Source: Bacillus pumilus
GTDB taxonomy: Bacteria > Bacillota > Bacilli > Bacillales > Bacillaceae
Direction: 5' to 3'
Length of the DNA: 64,000 nucleotides
NCBI RefSeq assembly: GCF_038738535.1
Contig: NZ_CP046128.1
Coordinates: 2,480,001 to 2,544,000, forward strand
This document shows positions 38,032-46,917 of this stretch, piece by piece. Made by a program: the position numbers and the translations under genes. Position 1 is the first letter of the stretch. Every line of letters begins with the position of its first letter. Below the pieces are notes generated by a model. The model worked only from the letters and a program-made list of their open reading frames with translations. It was not told the origin of the DNA and did no database searches.

Positions 38032-38483
38032 TAAAGGTCTATGTCATCTAGTTTTCGTTCTTTATGACGGTTCTCCCGTTCATCCTTCTTAAACATGTGC
38101 TGAAGACGTTCAATTGCTTGAGGAGCAGAATCCAATATTTTATCAAGCAGATGTGTATGTTCATCCAAATGAAGCATTCGAACGCCGTTTGTTCCGACAA
38201 TTAAGAAGGCGATTGGTGTAATAGACACACCTCCGCCGCTTCCTCCGCCAAATGGGAGTCTCGGTTCTTTTCGTTCTTGATCATCAGAACGTTTTTCTTT
38301 CTTTTGGTTCCCGTTAAATTCACTGCCGCCGGCTGCAAATCCAAAACCAACCTTCGACACAGTAAGAATGACACTGCCGTCAGGGGTTTCGACTGGATCG
38401 CCGATGATCGTATTCACGTCTATCATTTCTTTTAAGTTTTCCATCGCTGTCTTCATAAGACCTTGGATTGGATGATCTGCCAT
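38031..38483 (-). CDS. ytfJ: Spore protein YtfJ (GerW family)
   Basis: A 150-aa protein of the sporulation YtfJ/GerW family: N-terminal MADHPIQGLMKTAMENLKEMID, then VGFGFAAGGSEF, a variable charged linker, the glycine cluster LPFGGGSGGGVSITPIAFLIV, and a Lys/Glu-rich tail. In B. subtilis GerW is a forespore protein needed for proper L-alanine germination responses. The glycine-rich hinge and hydrophobic strand are intact. It is downstream of ytfI by 14 bp, forming an operon. Confidence 0.88.
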   Translation of the reverse strand: MADHPIQGLMKTAMENLKEMIDVNTIIGDPVETPDGSVILTVSKVGFGFAAGGSEFNGNQKKEKRSDDQERKEPRLPFGGGSGGGVSITPIAFLIVGTNGVRMLHLDEHTHLLDKILDSAPQAIERLQHMFKKDERENRHKERKLDDIDL

Positions 38484-38497
38484 TTTCGGGTTCCTCC

Positions 38498-39187
38498 TTA
38501 AACAGATGATTCATTCTTCGTTGCTTGAAGAGAGGCATTTTTTCTCGCCTTTCTTCCTTTTAACCAATGGACAAGTAATCGAATGGCTGCAAGCATAGCA
38601 TGTCCAATACGAAAATAAGCTATACATGTAAACTGGGTTTGTGACACATTATGCTGAAAGGCAGGAATGACTTCATATACCGGTTTATGCTTAAAGGTGA
38701 GATGCTCCTGCATAAAGGCAAGCAGTGCTCCTTTGACTGACCACACACCGCCGGCTGCTACACCTGTTAAAGCGGCGTCATGAAAGCCGATCCATGTTGA
38801 CCAGTGAAACGATACAATTCTGATGTGAATGAAGAATTTACGCATGATCCGGTTTAAATCGACGATCTCTTTTGTGATGCGCTCCATTTGATGAAGGATT
38901 TGCTTCATATCACGTTTTCCCACTTTTTGATGTATGGATTCTTTTTCGTGACTAGGGGTTTTGGCGCTCGCCATCTTCTTTTCACGTATATCAATCGTTT
39001 GATCTTCTGGATTGACCCTCACCATCGGAATGTCTTTTTTGAGTCTGATGATTCCATATAAGGTGATGATCTTCAGTGCAAGGTGGTCATTGTCATTTGC
39101 ATGTGAATAATCCAGTGAAATGGTCACTTTCATGAAGATCAATAAGATCCCAAGGAACAAAAAAGCTGCGATCCAAACGTAAAGCAC
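38498..39187 (-). CDS. ytfI: DUF2953 membrane-associated protein YtfI
   Basis: A ~229-aa protein with an N-terminal TM helix (~1-20, LYVWIAAFLFLGILLIFM) and a DUF2953 body containing FHWSTWIGFHDAALTGVAAGGVW and a second hydrophobic stretch. A much longer in-frame reading up to 39466 overlaps the yteJ terminator and has no ribosome site. GGAGG at 39199-39203 favours the GTG at 39187 (11-nt spacing); the ATG at 39205 precedes that site. It is co-transcribed with ytfJ, so a sporulation-stage role is likely. Function unknown. Confidence 0.78.
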   Translation of the reverse strand: MLYVWIAAFLFLGILLIFMKVTISLDYSHANDNDHLALKIITLYGIIRLKKDIPMVRVNPEDQTIDIREKKMASAKTPSHEKESIHQKVGKRDMKQILHQMERITKEIVDLNRIMRKFFIHIRIVSFHWSTWIGFHDAALTGVAAGGVWSVKGALLAFMQEHLTFKHKPVYEVIPAFQHNVSQTQFTCIAYFRIGHAMLAAIRLLVHWLKGRKARKNASLQATKNESSV

Positions 39188-39263
39188 TGTGCTCACTTCC
39201 TCCATAACAAATGATGCTTCTCTACGATTATGGCTCTCAATCTGGATTTTATACCCAATCATG

Positions 39264-39297
39264 AAAAAAGAGTTTGACCGGTACCCGGCCAAACTCC
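39264..39297 (-). terminator. Terminator of sppA-yteJ
   Basis: Minus-strand stem GAGTTTGGCCGG/CCGGTCAAACTC with a 3-nt loop and six U, just downstream of yteJ. Confidence 0.88.
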
Positions 39298-39302
39298 TCT
39301 GA

Positions 39303-39824
39303 TTATACGTTTGCTTCTGTTTTTTCATATAGGTGTTCATGGACGACCACCGTATCGGCAAAGTAATCATGAACCCCTTGCTTTTTCGGTGTGAACCCAA
39401 CAATAGCATAGAGAACAAAAAGCGTATTAATATAGCGTCCCACAATCTCTCTAAAGAAAATGACATCCCATGCCAGTTTCTTCTCAGGCTGAAGTGAGAC
39501 CACTTTTATCCCAAACACCATTTTCCCAAGCGTTTGTTGAAAGATTTTCGTCATGATGGCGAAATAAAGCAGAAATACAATCGTCGTTGTGACGGAGAAT
39601 GGAGAAAACCATCCTCCTCCTTTGGACCAGCCAAACAGACTAAAGATTGGAGAAACCGTCAAATGGTTGACACCCCAGACGACGAGCCAATCAAGAATAA
39701 ACGCCCAAAACCTAATCCAAAAGCCTGCAAACGCCTGTGCTTCAATCACTGCACGTTTCGCAAGAGCCGGATTCGATTCTTCTTGGCTGCGGCTTTCGGT
39801 TACTTCATCGAATGTAGAATCCAT
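39303..39824 (-). CDS. yteJ: RDD family membrane protein YteJ
   Basis: A 173-aa RDD-family protein with three hydrophobic segments (~34-55, ~75-95, ~135-150). The RDD signature Arg and Asp residues appear in GFWIRFWAFILDWLVV. In B. subtilis YteJ is co-expressed with SppA under sigma W and, as I recall, inhibits SppA to control its protease activity during envelope stress. Here it follows sppA by 14 bp, with AAGGAGGG before its ATG and a terminator after it. Confidence 0.88.
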   Translation of the reverse strand: MDSTFDEVTESRSQEESNPALAKRAVIEAQAFAGFWIRFWAFILDWLVVWGVNHLTVSPIFSLFGWSKGGGWFSPFSVTTTIVFLLYFAIMTKIFQQTLGKMVFGIKVVSLQPEKKLAWDVIFFREIVGRYINTLFVLYAIVGFTPKKQGVHDYFADTVVVHEHLYEKTEANV

Positions 39825-39838
39825 CTATGATCCCTCCT

Positions 39839-40840
39839 TTATTTTGAATAGAGATACATCGGTTTAGACCCGTTTGAGCCAGCCAGTGTTTCTTTTAGAT
39901 TGAGAAAATCAATTTCACTTTTAAAGAGTTTGCTTGCGCTCATATTGAAGAGAGAGTTCCAGCCAAAGCTTTGAGAATAGCTGATCACTGTCGCTCCTTT
40001 TAACCCTTTTTCATTTTTCTTCATTGCTTTGATTGCATCTTCATAATATCCTAGCTCATCGACTAATCCGTTCGATTTCGCCTGCGTTCCGTCATAGACC
40101 CGGCCGTCAGCAATTTTCTTGACGTCCTGTTTTGACATGCCGCGTCCTTCAGAGATGACTTTGACAAACCCTTCATACGAGTTATCAACCATGCTTTGCA
40201 TGATGTCGCGCTCATCTTTTGTCATATCACGATTTGGTGACATGATGTCTTTAAATTTTCCGCTCTTAATTGTTTCGTATTTAATACCTAAATTATCTGC
40301 CAGCTTTGAATAGTTCAAGCTTTGCATGATCACACCTAACGATCCTGTTAATGTTTCAGGTGAAGCAAAGATTTTCTTGGCTGGAGTTGATACGTAGTAA
40401 CCGCCAGAAGCTGCCATTGAGCCCATGGAGACGTAAATCGGCTTCTTCGCTTTTTTCACTTCTTCTAATTTTTTATGTATTTCCGCACTTTCATAGACAC
40501 CGCCGCCAGGAGAGTTGACGCGCAGCAGTACACCTTTTACTGAAGCATCATCTTTCGCTTTTTCTAGTTCCTTGAGGAATGCACGATGATCATAACCTTC
40601 TCCGCCTAACAGACTTGATGCGCCGCCATTATCTTGAATGGTTCCATTAATCTCAAGAACCGCAATTTTTCCAGCACCGCTTCCATCCTCTAGTACCTTT
40701 TCTTCTATTTCATCCCCAAATTGATAGCTCATTTTATTGTCATTGAAGTTTTCGAACAAGGCCATCGTGACACTTATCACAATTGAAAATCCGAAAACAC
40801 CTAGTGCAATGATTAACGCTACCCATCTTTTCGCATTCAT
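39839..40840 (-). CDS. sppA: Signal peptide peptidase SppA
   Basis: A 333-aa membrane serine protease with an N-terminal TM at ~7-28 and an S49 protease domain outside the membrane. The catalytic nucleophile Ser lies in [14 protein letters not shown] and the general-base Lys in [23 protein letters not shown]. It cleaves leftover signal peptides and tail segments, and helps resist lantibiotics in B. subtilis. The ATG at 40840 with AAAGGAGGAG at 6 nt is chosen over the ATG at 40870. A near-perfect sigma-W promoter lies upstream. Confidence 0.94.
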   Translation of the reverse strand: MNAKRWVALIIALGVFGFSIVISVTMALFENFNDNKMSYQFGDEIEEKVLEDGSGAGKIAVLEINGTIQDNGGASSLLGGEGYDHRAFLKELEKAKDDASVKGVLLRVNSPGGGVYESAEIHKKLEEVKKAKKPIYVSMGSMAASGGYYVSTPAKKIFASPETLTGSLGVIMQSLNYSKLADNLGIKYETIKSGKFKDIMSPNRDMTKDERDIMQSMVDNSYEGFVKVISEGRGMSKQDVKKIADGRVYDGTQAKSNGLVDELGYYEDAIKAMKKNEKGLKGATVISYSQSFGWNSLFNMSASKLFKSEIDFLNLKETLAGSNGSKPMYLYSK

Positions 40841-40873
40841 CTTTTTCTCCTCCTTTTTGTCTCTCTTCATTGA

Positions 40874-40899
40874 TACGAATATTCATATGAAATGTTTCA
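40874..40899 (-). promoter_or_regulatory. Sigma-W promoter for sppA-yteJ
   Basis: Minus strand TGAAAC (40894-40899), exactly 16 bp, CGTA (40874-40877). This is the ECF sigma-W pattern, and sppA is a known sigma-W target in B. subtilis. Upstream, the gene-free stretch 40900-41285 contains AT-rich spacer and the nadK promoter; I see no gene in it. Confidence 0.8.
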
Positions 40900-41185
40900 C
40901 AGGAATTGTGGTTTTTTTACATTTCATTTCATCATATGATAGCACCTCTCTTCATTCACGATCAACTTTACATCGTCTCCTTTGAGATGCGCATGACGAA
41001 AAATTGGCTTTTTTATCCTCCCTCTGCACCTAATAGGCTAGTTCTACACCACAACGAAACACCTAAACCACTCTTTCATGAGAAAGAAGCTATTCAATTA
41101 TGCTCAAATCCTGCCCTTTTCGAATCCCTTACATTGGCTCATTTCTAAAAACGAATGCCATCATCATGCAGGTTTTTCTAATGTT

Positions 41186-41214
41186 TTTACTTTCATATGA
41201 AAAAAGTGTAAAAT
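41186..41214 (+). promoter_or_regulatory. nadK promoter
   Basis: TTTACT (41186-41191), 17 bp, TAAAAT (41209-41214), followed by a ~70-nt leader. The leader can form two mutually exclusive short hairpins around AAGGGTTCACA and AAGCCCTT. Confidence 0.5.
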
Positions 41215-41285
41215 GTGAGCAAGGGTTCACATGTAAGCCCTTTATTATTGGAAAACTATTTTTGACAACAAAGGGGAGAACGTCA

Positions 41286-42089
41286 ATGACAGACAATCGT
41301 CGCAATGTATTTTTCTTTTACAAAAAAGATCATGAATTGGATGGACACATTTCTTCTCTGGAGAAGCTCGCTACCGATCAAGGCTTTCAAGTCGTCAAGC
41401 GTGCAGAGGATGCCCATATTATTGCTTCAATTGGCGGGGATGGCACATTTCTTCAAGCAGTCCGCAAAACGAATTTCCGGGATGACTGCTTGTATGTAGG
41501 GGTATCAAAAACAGAGAATTCGCATCTATACTGCGATTTTTCATTAGAGCATTTTGATAAAATGATTGATGCCATGAACACTGAACAGATTGAAGTGAGA
41601 AAATATCCGATCATCGATGTAAGCGTTGACAGTACCAATCAGTTCCATTGCTTAAATGAACTGTCGATCCGCTCAAGCATTATTAAAACATTTGTGATCG
41701 ATGTGTATATAGATGATTTCCACTTTGAAACATTTAGAGGAGACGGAATGATTATTTCTACTCCGACCGGCTCAACAGCCTACAATAAATCGGTAAACGG
41801 CGCCGTGGTTGATCCGATGCTCCCTTGTATGCAAGTCACAGAGCTTGCATCGCTAAACAACAACTCGTACCGTACACTGGGTGCTCCTTTCATCTTAAGC
41901 AGTGACCGCAAGCTAACGCTGAAGGTTGTGCAGGACGGAAACGACCATCCAATTATCGGGCTTGATAACGAAGCGCTTGGCACGAAACACGTCAAACAAA
42001 TTGACATCGGCCTTTCAGGAAAAGTCATTAAAACAGTGAAATTAAAAGACAACTCCTACTGGGAAAAAGTAAAACGCAGATTCCTTTAA
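41286..42089 (+). CDS. nadK2: NAD kinase
   Basis: A 267-aa ATP-NAD kinase producing NADP. It carries the diphosphate-binding SIGGDGTFLQAV (residues ~46-57), GVSKTENSHLYCDF, HCLNELSIR, and the glycine-rich STPTGSTAYNKSVNGAVVDP. This is the YtdI (second) Bacillus NAD kinase by position next to sppA/yteJ. The ATG at 41286 has AAGGGGAG at 7 nt; an in-frame ATG at 41100 would read through the promoter. Monocistronic with a terminator. Confidence 0.94.
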   Translation: MTDNRRNVFFFYKKDHELDGHISSLEKLATDQGFQVVKRAEDAHIIASIGGDGTFLQAVRKTNFRDDCLYVGVSKTENSHLYCDFSLEHFDKMIDAMNTEQIEVRKYPIIDVSVDSTNQFHCLNELSIRSSIIKTFVIDVYIDDFHFETFRGDGMIISTPTGSTAYNKSVNGAVVDPMLPCMQVTELASLNNNSYRTLGAPFILSSDRKLTLKVVQDGNDHPIIGLDNEALGTKHVKQIDIGLSGKVIKTVKLKDNSYWEKVKRRFL

Positions 42090-42091
42090 TC

Positions 42092-42117
42092 AAAAGCTCC
42101 TTTATGGGGCTTTTTTT
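42092..42117 (+). terminator. Terminator of nadK2
   Basis: Stem AAAGCTCC/GGGGCTTT with loop TTTAT and a run of seven T, directly after the stop. Confidence 0.85.
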
Positions 42118-42188
42118 CATGTCTTTTCATTCACGGTCATGGTTATGGTATGATGTCACAAGTATGAATGTACGAAAAGGAGAACACG

Positions 42189-43631
42189 ATGACATTACAA
42201 CAATTTGATCAATATCCATTAAGCAATGAATTAAAACAAGCGCTAAAAGCACTTCACTTCCATACACCTACACCTGTTCAGCACGAGACATTATCCGTTG
42301 CTTTTTCAAAGCAGGATCTGATCGTCAAATCTCAAACTGACAGCGGGAAGACCGCAGCCTATGGTTTGCCGATTTGTGAAATGGTCGATTGGGCTGAAAA
42401 TAAACCTCAAGCCCTCATCCTCGTTCCAACACGAGAACTCGCCATGCAGGTCAAACAGGATCTCACAAGCCTTGGACGATTGAAACGAATCAAAGCCGCA
42501 GCCATTTATGGAAAAGCCCCTTTTCAAGTCCAAAAAGTAGAGCTTGCACAAAAAAACCATATTGTGTGCGGAACACCAGGACGAGTCTTGGATCACCTTG
42601 AGAAAGGTACTCTTTCATTAGAAAACCTCAAATTTTTCGTGTTAGATGAAGCGGATGAAATGCTGAACATGGGATTTATTGATCAAGTCTCTTCTATTAT
42701 TCAGTATCTGCCGCCAAAGCGCATGTCAATGCTGTTTTCAGCGACCATGTCTGATGAGATGAAGAAATTGAGCGATCAGTTTTTACAATCACCAAAAGTG
42801 ATTGAAATCGCACGTGCGGAAACGTCTGTACAACAAATCACCCACACCGTGATTGAAACGGAAGAAGAAGCAAAATTCTCCCTTCTTCAGCGTACGATCG
42901 TCATTGAAAATCCAGATAGCTGCATTATTTTCTGTAATACACAGGACCGAGTGAATGAACTCACAATGAAGCTGGACGAATGGGATGTGCCTTGTGACAA
43001 AATTCATGGAGGCATGAGACAGGAAGACCGCTTCGCTGTCATGGATGAATTCAAAAACGGTGAGTTCCGTTATTTGATCGCAACCGATATAGCAGCCCGG
43101 GGCATTGATGTCAGTGATATGACACATGTGATTCATTACGATCTGCCCTATGAAAAAGAGCGCTATATTCACCGAACAGGAAGAACTGGCAGAGCGGGGA
43201 AAAGCGGGAAAACCATTGCGTTTATGACCAAAAACGCAAAGCCTCTGATTGATGAATTAAAGCGGGAAGCAGGTATTGATTTCCAGACGCAGCCTTATCC
43301 AACAAAGGAAGACGCAGAGCAGCATGTAGAAAGCTTTGAAGAAAAGATTGAAACACCGATTCAAAAGGAAAATAAACAGGCAGGCGTTGAGAAGGATATT
43401 ATGAAGCTTTATTTTAACGGCGGGAAGAAAAAGAAACTGCGGGCTGTTGATTTCGTTGGGACCATTGCCAAAATAGAAGGCGTTGCCTTCGATGACATTG
43501 GGATTATTACCATTCAAGACACGAAAACATATGTCGATATTTTAAACGGCAAAGGCCCTCTTGTGCTGAATGCCATGCGCCATACAACCATTAAAGGCAA
43601 GCAGTTAAAAGTTCATGAAGCACGTTCATAA
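42189..43631 (+). CDS. dbpA: DbpA/YxiN-type DEAD-box RNA helicase with altered Walker A
   Basis: A 480-aa DEAD-box ATPase. It has the Q motif (PTPVQ), motif [28 protein letters not shown] (VLDEADEM), SAT, and [10 protein letters not shown]. The C-terminal domain (~400-480, [21 protein letters not shown]) is the DbpA RNA-recognition domain that binds hairpin 92 of 23S rRNA for large-subunit assembly. Motif I has Asp51 where Gly is normal (GSGKT), a single-base change (GAC for GGC). The ATG at 42189 has AAAGGAG at about 6 nt. In B. subtilis the orthologue (yxiN) is elsewhere on the chromosome. Confidence 0.9.
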   Translation: MTLQQFDQYPLSNELKQALKALHFHTPTPVQHETLSVAFSKQDLIVKSQTDSGKTAAYGLPICEMVDWAENKPQALILVPTRELAMQVKQDLTSLGRLKRIKAAAIYGKAPFQVQKVELAQKNHIVCGTPGRVLDHLEKGTLSLENLKFFVLDEADEMLNMGFIDQVSSIIQYLPPKRMSMLFSATMSDEMKKLSDQFLQSPKVIEIARAETSVQQITHTVIETEEEAKFSLLQRTIVIENPDSCIIFCNTQDRVNELTMKLDEWDVPCDKIHGGMRQEDRFAVMDEFKNGEFRYLIATDIAARGIDVSDMTHVIHYDLPYEKERYIHRTGRTGRAGKSGKTIAFMTKNAKPLIDELKREAGIDFQTQPYPTKEDAEQHVESFEEKIETPIQKENKQAGVEKDIMKLYFNGGKKKKLRAVDFVGTIAKIEGVAFDDIGIITIQDTKTYVDILNGKGPLVLNAMRHTTIKGKQLKVHEARS

Positions 43632-43664
43632 AAAGTGAAGGCTAAGCGCCTTTACTTTTTTATT
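43632..43664 (+). terminator. Terminator of dbpA
   Basis: Stem AAAGTGAAGGC/GCCTTTACTTT with loop TAAGC, then T-rich sequence. Confidence 0.85.
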
Positions 43665-43718
43665 TAAAATAAAATAAGCTTACAAACCCTGATACCGTCA
43701 GCCTTTCCGGCGTCCAAC

Positions 43719-43784
43719 ATGACAAATGTCATATCGAATACATGATGGGTGCTACTATGAGCATGACACCTTTCCTTCTATACT
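43719..43784 (+). promoter_or_regulatory. des promoter with DesR-type operator
   Basis: Perfect inverted repeat ATGACAAATGTCAT (43719-43732). A half-site CATGACAC is near 43762. A -10 TATACT (43779-43784) has a poor -35 (TATGAG) at 17 bp. The operator centre is ~65 bp upstream of the expected start site. In B. subtilis DesR binds -28 to -77 and compensates for the weak promoter on cold shock, so this layout fits an activator-dependent promoter. Confidence 0.7.
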
Positions 43785-43820
43785 TTGAAGTAGAAAGAAA
43801 CGGAAAGGACTTGAACGTTC

Positions 43821-44870
43821 ATGACGACTTCAACAAACACACAGCAGCAAGCCACTTTAAGAAAACAAGTTGGCCAATTCTCTGGTGCTAATTCTAAAAA
43901 AAGTATCATGCAGCTCTTTAATACATTTATTCCATTTTTGGGGCTTTGGTTTCTTGCCTATTATAGCCTGAACATCTCCTACCTTTTAACCCTCTTCTTT
44001 GCGGTTATTGCAGCTGGTTTTTTAGTACGTGTCTTTATTATTTTTCACGACTGCTGCCACCAATCCTTTTTCAAACAGAAGCAGCTGAATCACTTGTTCG
44101 GTTTCTTAACAGGTGTACTCACCCTTTTCCCTTATCTTCAATGGCAAAGAGATCATTCGATTCACCATGCCACAAGCAGTAATTTAGACAAACGAGGTAC
44201 TGGTGACATTTGGCTCCTGACAGTCAAAGAATATCAAGAAGCATCAGTATGGACGAAATTTCGCTACAGATTTTATCGTAATCCTTTTGTGATGTTTATT
44301 TTGGGACCGATCTTTGTTTTCCTGTTTAAAAACCGTTTCAACGTCAAAAATGCTCGTAAAAAAGAGCGCTGGAATACGTATTTCACAAACATATCAATTG
44401 TTTTATTGGCAGGAGCGACCTATCTCCTTTTTGGCTGGCAAGGTTTGTTACTTGTCCAAGGTCCAATCTTCCTGATTTCTGGATCAATCGGTGTATGGCT
44501 GTTTTATGTGCAGCATACGTTTGAGGATTCTTACTTTGAAGCAGATGAACATTGGAATTATGTGCAGGCAGCAGTAGAAGGCAGTTCTTTTTACAAATTG
44601 CCAAAACTCCTTCAGTGGTTAACAGGCAATATCGGTTATCACCATGTCCATCATTTAAGCCCGAGGGTACCGAATTATCATTTGGAGCATGCACATGAGC
44701 ATAGTGAGCCGCTTCAAAATGTTCCAACCATCACTTTAAAAACAAGTATCGAGTCAATGAAATTTAGACTTTGGGATGAAGAAACCAAAGCATTTGTTAC
44801 CTTTAAAGAAGCACGTCAGACTAGAAGCACACCTGTCATCAAAGGAGACATTCTCAAGAAGAATGCGTAA
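43821..44870 (+). CDS. des: Acyl-lipid desaturase Des
   Basis: A 349-aa membrane di-iron desaturase that introduces a cis double bond (delta-5 in B. subtilis) into phospholipid acyl chains after a temperature drop. Three histidine boxes are intact: HDCCHQ at residues 76-81, HSIHH at ~112-116, and HHVHH in the C-terminal third. About four to six TM segments flank them. It is upstream of desK-desR with the DesR operator in front, so sensor, regulator and target are together. This locus is not at this chromosomal position in B. subtilis. Confidence 0.94.
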   Translation: MTTSTNTQQQATLRKQVGQFSGANSKKSIMQLFNTFIPFLGLWFLAYYSLNISYLLTLFFAVIAAGFLVRVFIIFHDCCHQSFFKQKQLNHLFGFLTGVLTLFPYLQWQRDHSIHHATSSNLDKRGTGDIWLLTVKEYQEASVWTKFRYRFYRNPFVMFILGPIFVFLFKNRFNVKNARKKERWNTYFTNISIVLLAGATYLLFGWQGLLLVQGPIFLISGSIGVWLFYVQHTFEDSYFEADEHWNYVQAAVEGSSFYKLPKLLQWLTGNIGYHHVHHLSPRVPNYHLEHAHEHSEPLQNVPTITLKTSIESMKFRLWDEETKAFVTFKEARQTRSTPVIKGDILKKNA

Positions 44871-44876
44871 ACGACG

Positions 44877-44906
44877 CAAGCTCTTTCTTACAATAGAAGG
44901 AGCTTG
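44877..44906 (+). other. Stem-loop between des and desK
   Basis: Arms CAAGCTCTTTCT and AGAAGGAGCTTG with a 6-nt loop. Followed only by TTGGT, so at most a weak attenuator that would lower desKR relative to des. Confidence 0.55.
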
Positions 44907-44986
44907 TTGGTATTTGCAGGATGCGATAACGTGTTGAATTTGATAAAGTAAGGAAAAAGAACGAAAACGGAAAAGGTGGCACACGG

Positions 44987-46123
44987 ATGAAAAAACAGTT
45001 TAAAATTCAAAAATTGCATGGGATTTCTCCCTATATATGGGCCATTTTTTTCATCCTGCCCTTCTATTTTATCTTTAAGACCCCATCGACTTTAAGCATT
45101 GTGATCGGTATCATTTTAAACGTCGTCTTTTTTGCCGTCTATCGTTTTGCCTTTGTCTCAAAAGGCTGGGCTTTATATGTATTCGGTCTTCTATTGATTG
45201 CGATTTCTACTGGCTATGTGATGCTCTACAGCTACATTTATTTCGCTTTTTGCATCGCCTATTTCAATGGGCATATTAAAAGAAAAGTACCCTTTTATAT
45301 CTTATACTATATTCATCTAGGGAGCGCTGCTATTGCGGTGAACTTTAGCTTGATTTTAAAAAAGGGATGGTTTCTCACACAAATTCCTTTTGTTGTGATC
45401 ACACTCATTAGTGCCATTCTCCTCCCTCTCAGCATTCGAAGCAGGAAAGAACGTGAACGGCTTGAAGAGAAATTAGAAAATGCCAATGAACGGATCGCCG
45501 ATCTTGTGAAGCTTGAAGAAAGGCAGCGCATTGCACGTGATCTGCATGACACCCTTGGACAAAAGCTTTCTCTTATCGGTTTAAAAAGTGATCTTGCCCG
45601 CAAACTCATCTATAAAGATCCTGAACAGGCTCGTGCCGAGCTCAAAAGCGTCCAGCAGACAGCCAGAACGTCTCTGAATGAAGTGCGGAAGATTGTTTCC
45701 TCCATGAAGGGCATACGAATCAAAGATGAACTGTCGAACATACAGCAAATTCTCGAAGCAGCCGGAATTGAATTGATCTATGATGAAAAGGAAGCGCCAA
45801 AACACATCTCTCTTCTTAACGAAAACATTGTGAGCATGTGCATCAAAGAGGCAGTGACAAATGTCGTCAAACATAGTAATGCGACCATCTGTAAAATCAC
45901 CATTCATCAAAAATCAAAGGAAGCCATCATCACCGTCGAGGATGATGGGACATTTAAAGGAGATCATCCCTCCTCTCAAACGAAGGGACATGGCCTTTTA
46001 GGGATTAGAGAACGATTGGAATTTGCAAATGGACGCCTTCACCTTGAGACAAAAGATGGGACGAAGCTGATCATGAGCATTCCAAATGATTCAGCAGCAA
46101 AAGAAAAGGAGGGAATGAAATGA
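44987..46123 (+). CDS. desK: Membrane thermosensor histidine kinase DesK
   Basis: A 378-aa sensor. About five TM segments occupy residues ~15-150; membrane thickening in the cold switches it from phosphatase to kinase in B. subtilis. A linker coiled coil (~155-180) leads to the HisKA_3 motif RIARDLHDTLGQKL with phospho-acceptor His187. A compact HATPase follows (CIKEAVTNVVKHSN, HGLLGIRERLE). AAGGTGG precedes the ATG. The stop overlaps the desR start as ATGA, coupling kinase and regulator translation. Confidence 0.93.
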   Translation: MKKQFKIQKLHGISPYIWAIFFILPFYFIFKTPSTLSIVIGIILNVVFFAVYRFAFVSKGWALYVFGLLLIAISTGYVMLYSYIYFAFCIAYFNGHIKRKVPFYILYYIHLGSAAIAVNFSLILKKGWFLTQIPFVVITLISAILLPLSIRSRKERERLEEKLENANERIADLVKLEERQRIARDLHDTLGQKLSLIGLKSDLARKLIYKDPEQARAELKSVQQTARTSLNEVRKIVSSMKGIRIKDELSNIQQILEAAGIELIYDEKEAPKHISLLNENIVSMCIKEAVTNVVKHSNATICKITIHQKSKEAIITVEDDGTFKGDHPSSQTKGHGLLGIRERLEFANGRLHLETKDGTKLIMSIPNDSAAKEKEGMK

Positions 46124-46719
46124 TCAACATCTTTATCGCAGAGGATCAGCAAATGCTGCTTGGTGCGCTCGGTTCACTTCTTGATTTAGAAGACGATATG
46201 AAGGTAGTTGGGAAAGGAACGAATGGCCAGGATGCCATCGATTTTGCCCAAAAGCACCCTGTTGATATTTGCTTAATGGATATTGAAATGCCAGGGAAAT
46301 CCGGACTTGATGCAGCAGAAGAGCTCAAAGGGACAGATGTGAAAATCATCATTTTAACGACCTTTGCCCGCTCTGGTTATTTCCAAAGAGCGCTCAAAGC
46401 TGGCGTCAGCGGCTATATGCTTAAAGACAGCCCAAGCGAAGATCTGGCAAGTGCCATTCGGAGCGTGATGAAAGGGAAAAAGGTGTACGCCCCTGAATTA
46501 ATGGAAGACTTATATAGTGACGAAAATCCTTTAACAGAACGAGAGAAATCGGTCCTAGAACTCGTCGCAGACGGCAAAAACACAAAAGAAATTGCTAAGG
46601 AACTCAGCATTAAAAGCGGCACTGTCCGGAACTACATTTCCATTATTTTAGATAAGCTAGAAGTGAAAAACCGCATTGAAGCCATTACACGCTCAAAAGA
46701 AAAAGGCTGGTTTAAATAA
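46120..46719 (+). CDS. desR: Response regulator DesR
   Basis: A 199-aa NarL/FixJ-type regulator. The receiver has acidic residues E8-D9 and phospho-acceptor Asp54 in CLMDIEMPG. The C-terminal LuxR-type HTH has LTEREKSVLELVADGKNTKEIA and SIKSGTVRNYISIILDKL. It is activated by DesK to turn on des. It is the last gene of the locus and ends at a strong terminator. Confidence 0.94.
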   Translation: MINIFIAEDQQMLLGALGSLLDLEDDMKVVGKGTNGQDAIDFAQKHPVDICLMDIEMPGKSGLDAAEELKGTDVKIIILTTFARSGYFQRALKAGVSGYMLKDSPSEDLASAIRSVMKGKKVYAPELMEDLYSDENPLTEREKSVLELVADGKNTKEIAKELSIKSGTVRNYISIILDKLEVKNRIEAITRSKEKGWFK

Positions 46720-46720
46720 G

Positions 46721-46758
46721 AAAAAAGATCAGGACACATGTGCCTTGATCTTTTTTTC
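46721..46758 (+). terminator. Terminator of desKR
   Basis: Arms AAAAAAGATCAGG and CCTTGATCTTTTTT around an 8-nt loop and followed by T-rich sequence. Confidence 0.88.
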
Positions 46759-46805
46759 TACCAAAAATCCCCCTCTATTTTTTATCACCAACTATCAAAA
46801 TGCAA

Positions 46806-46858
46806 TTGACAACAGACCGCACTCCTATGATATGATATCCAAGTGATAATAATTATCA
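46806..46858 (+). promoter_or_regulatory. Fur box and promoter of iron-siderophore lipoprotein gene
   Basis: A consensus -35 TTGACA (46806-46811) precedes an A/T-rich -10 region (GATATG at 17-bp spacing or TATGAT at 19). Immediately downstream TGATAATAATTATCA (46844-46858) matches the 7-1-7 Fur consensus at all 15 positions, extended by a further TTATCA. Iron-replete Fur should block this promoter. Confidence 0.85.
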
Positions 46859-46917
46859 TTATCACTCGTACAATCAAATACCCGGCTTATGTGCCGATTT
46901 CAAAGGAGTCTACATTC

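Noticed and set aside
39206-39466. 87-residue N-terminal extension of YtfI
   Set aside because: Overlaps the yteJ terminator and the yteJ 3' end; lacks a ribosome site.
40906-41148. Plus-strand open frame of 80 codons upstream of nadK
   Set aside because: No ribosome site; overlaps the sppA promoter region and shows no protein-like pattern.
41100-41285. N-terminal extension of the NAD kinase from an ATG at 41100
   Set aside because: It would read through the nadK promoter; the ATG at 41286 has a good ribosome site and family length.
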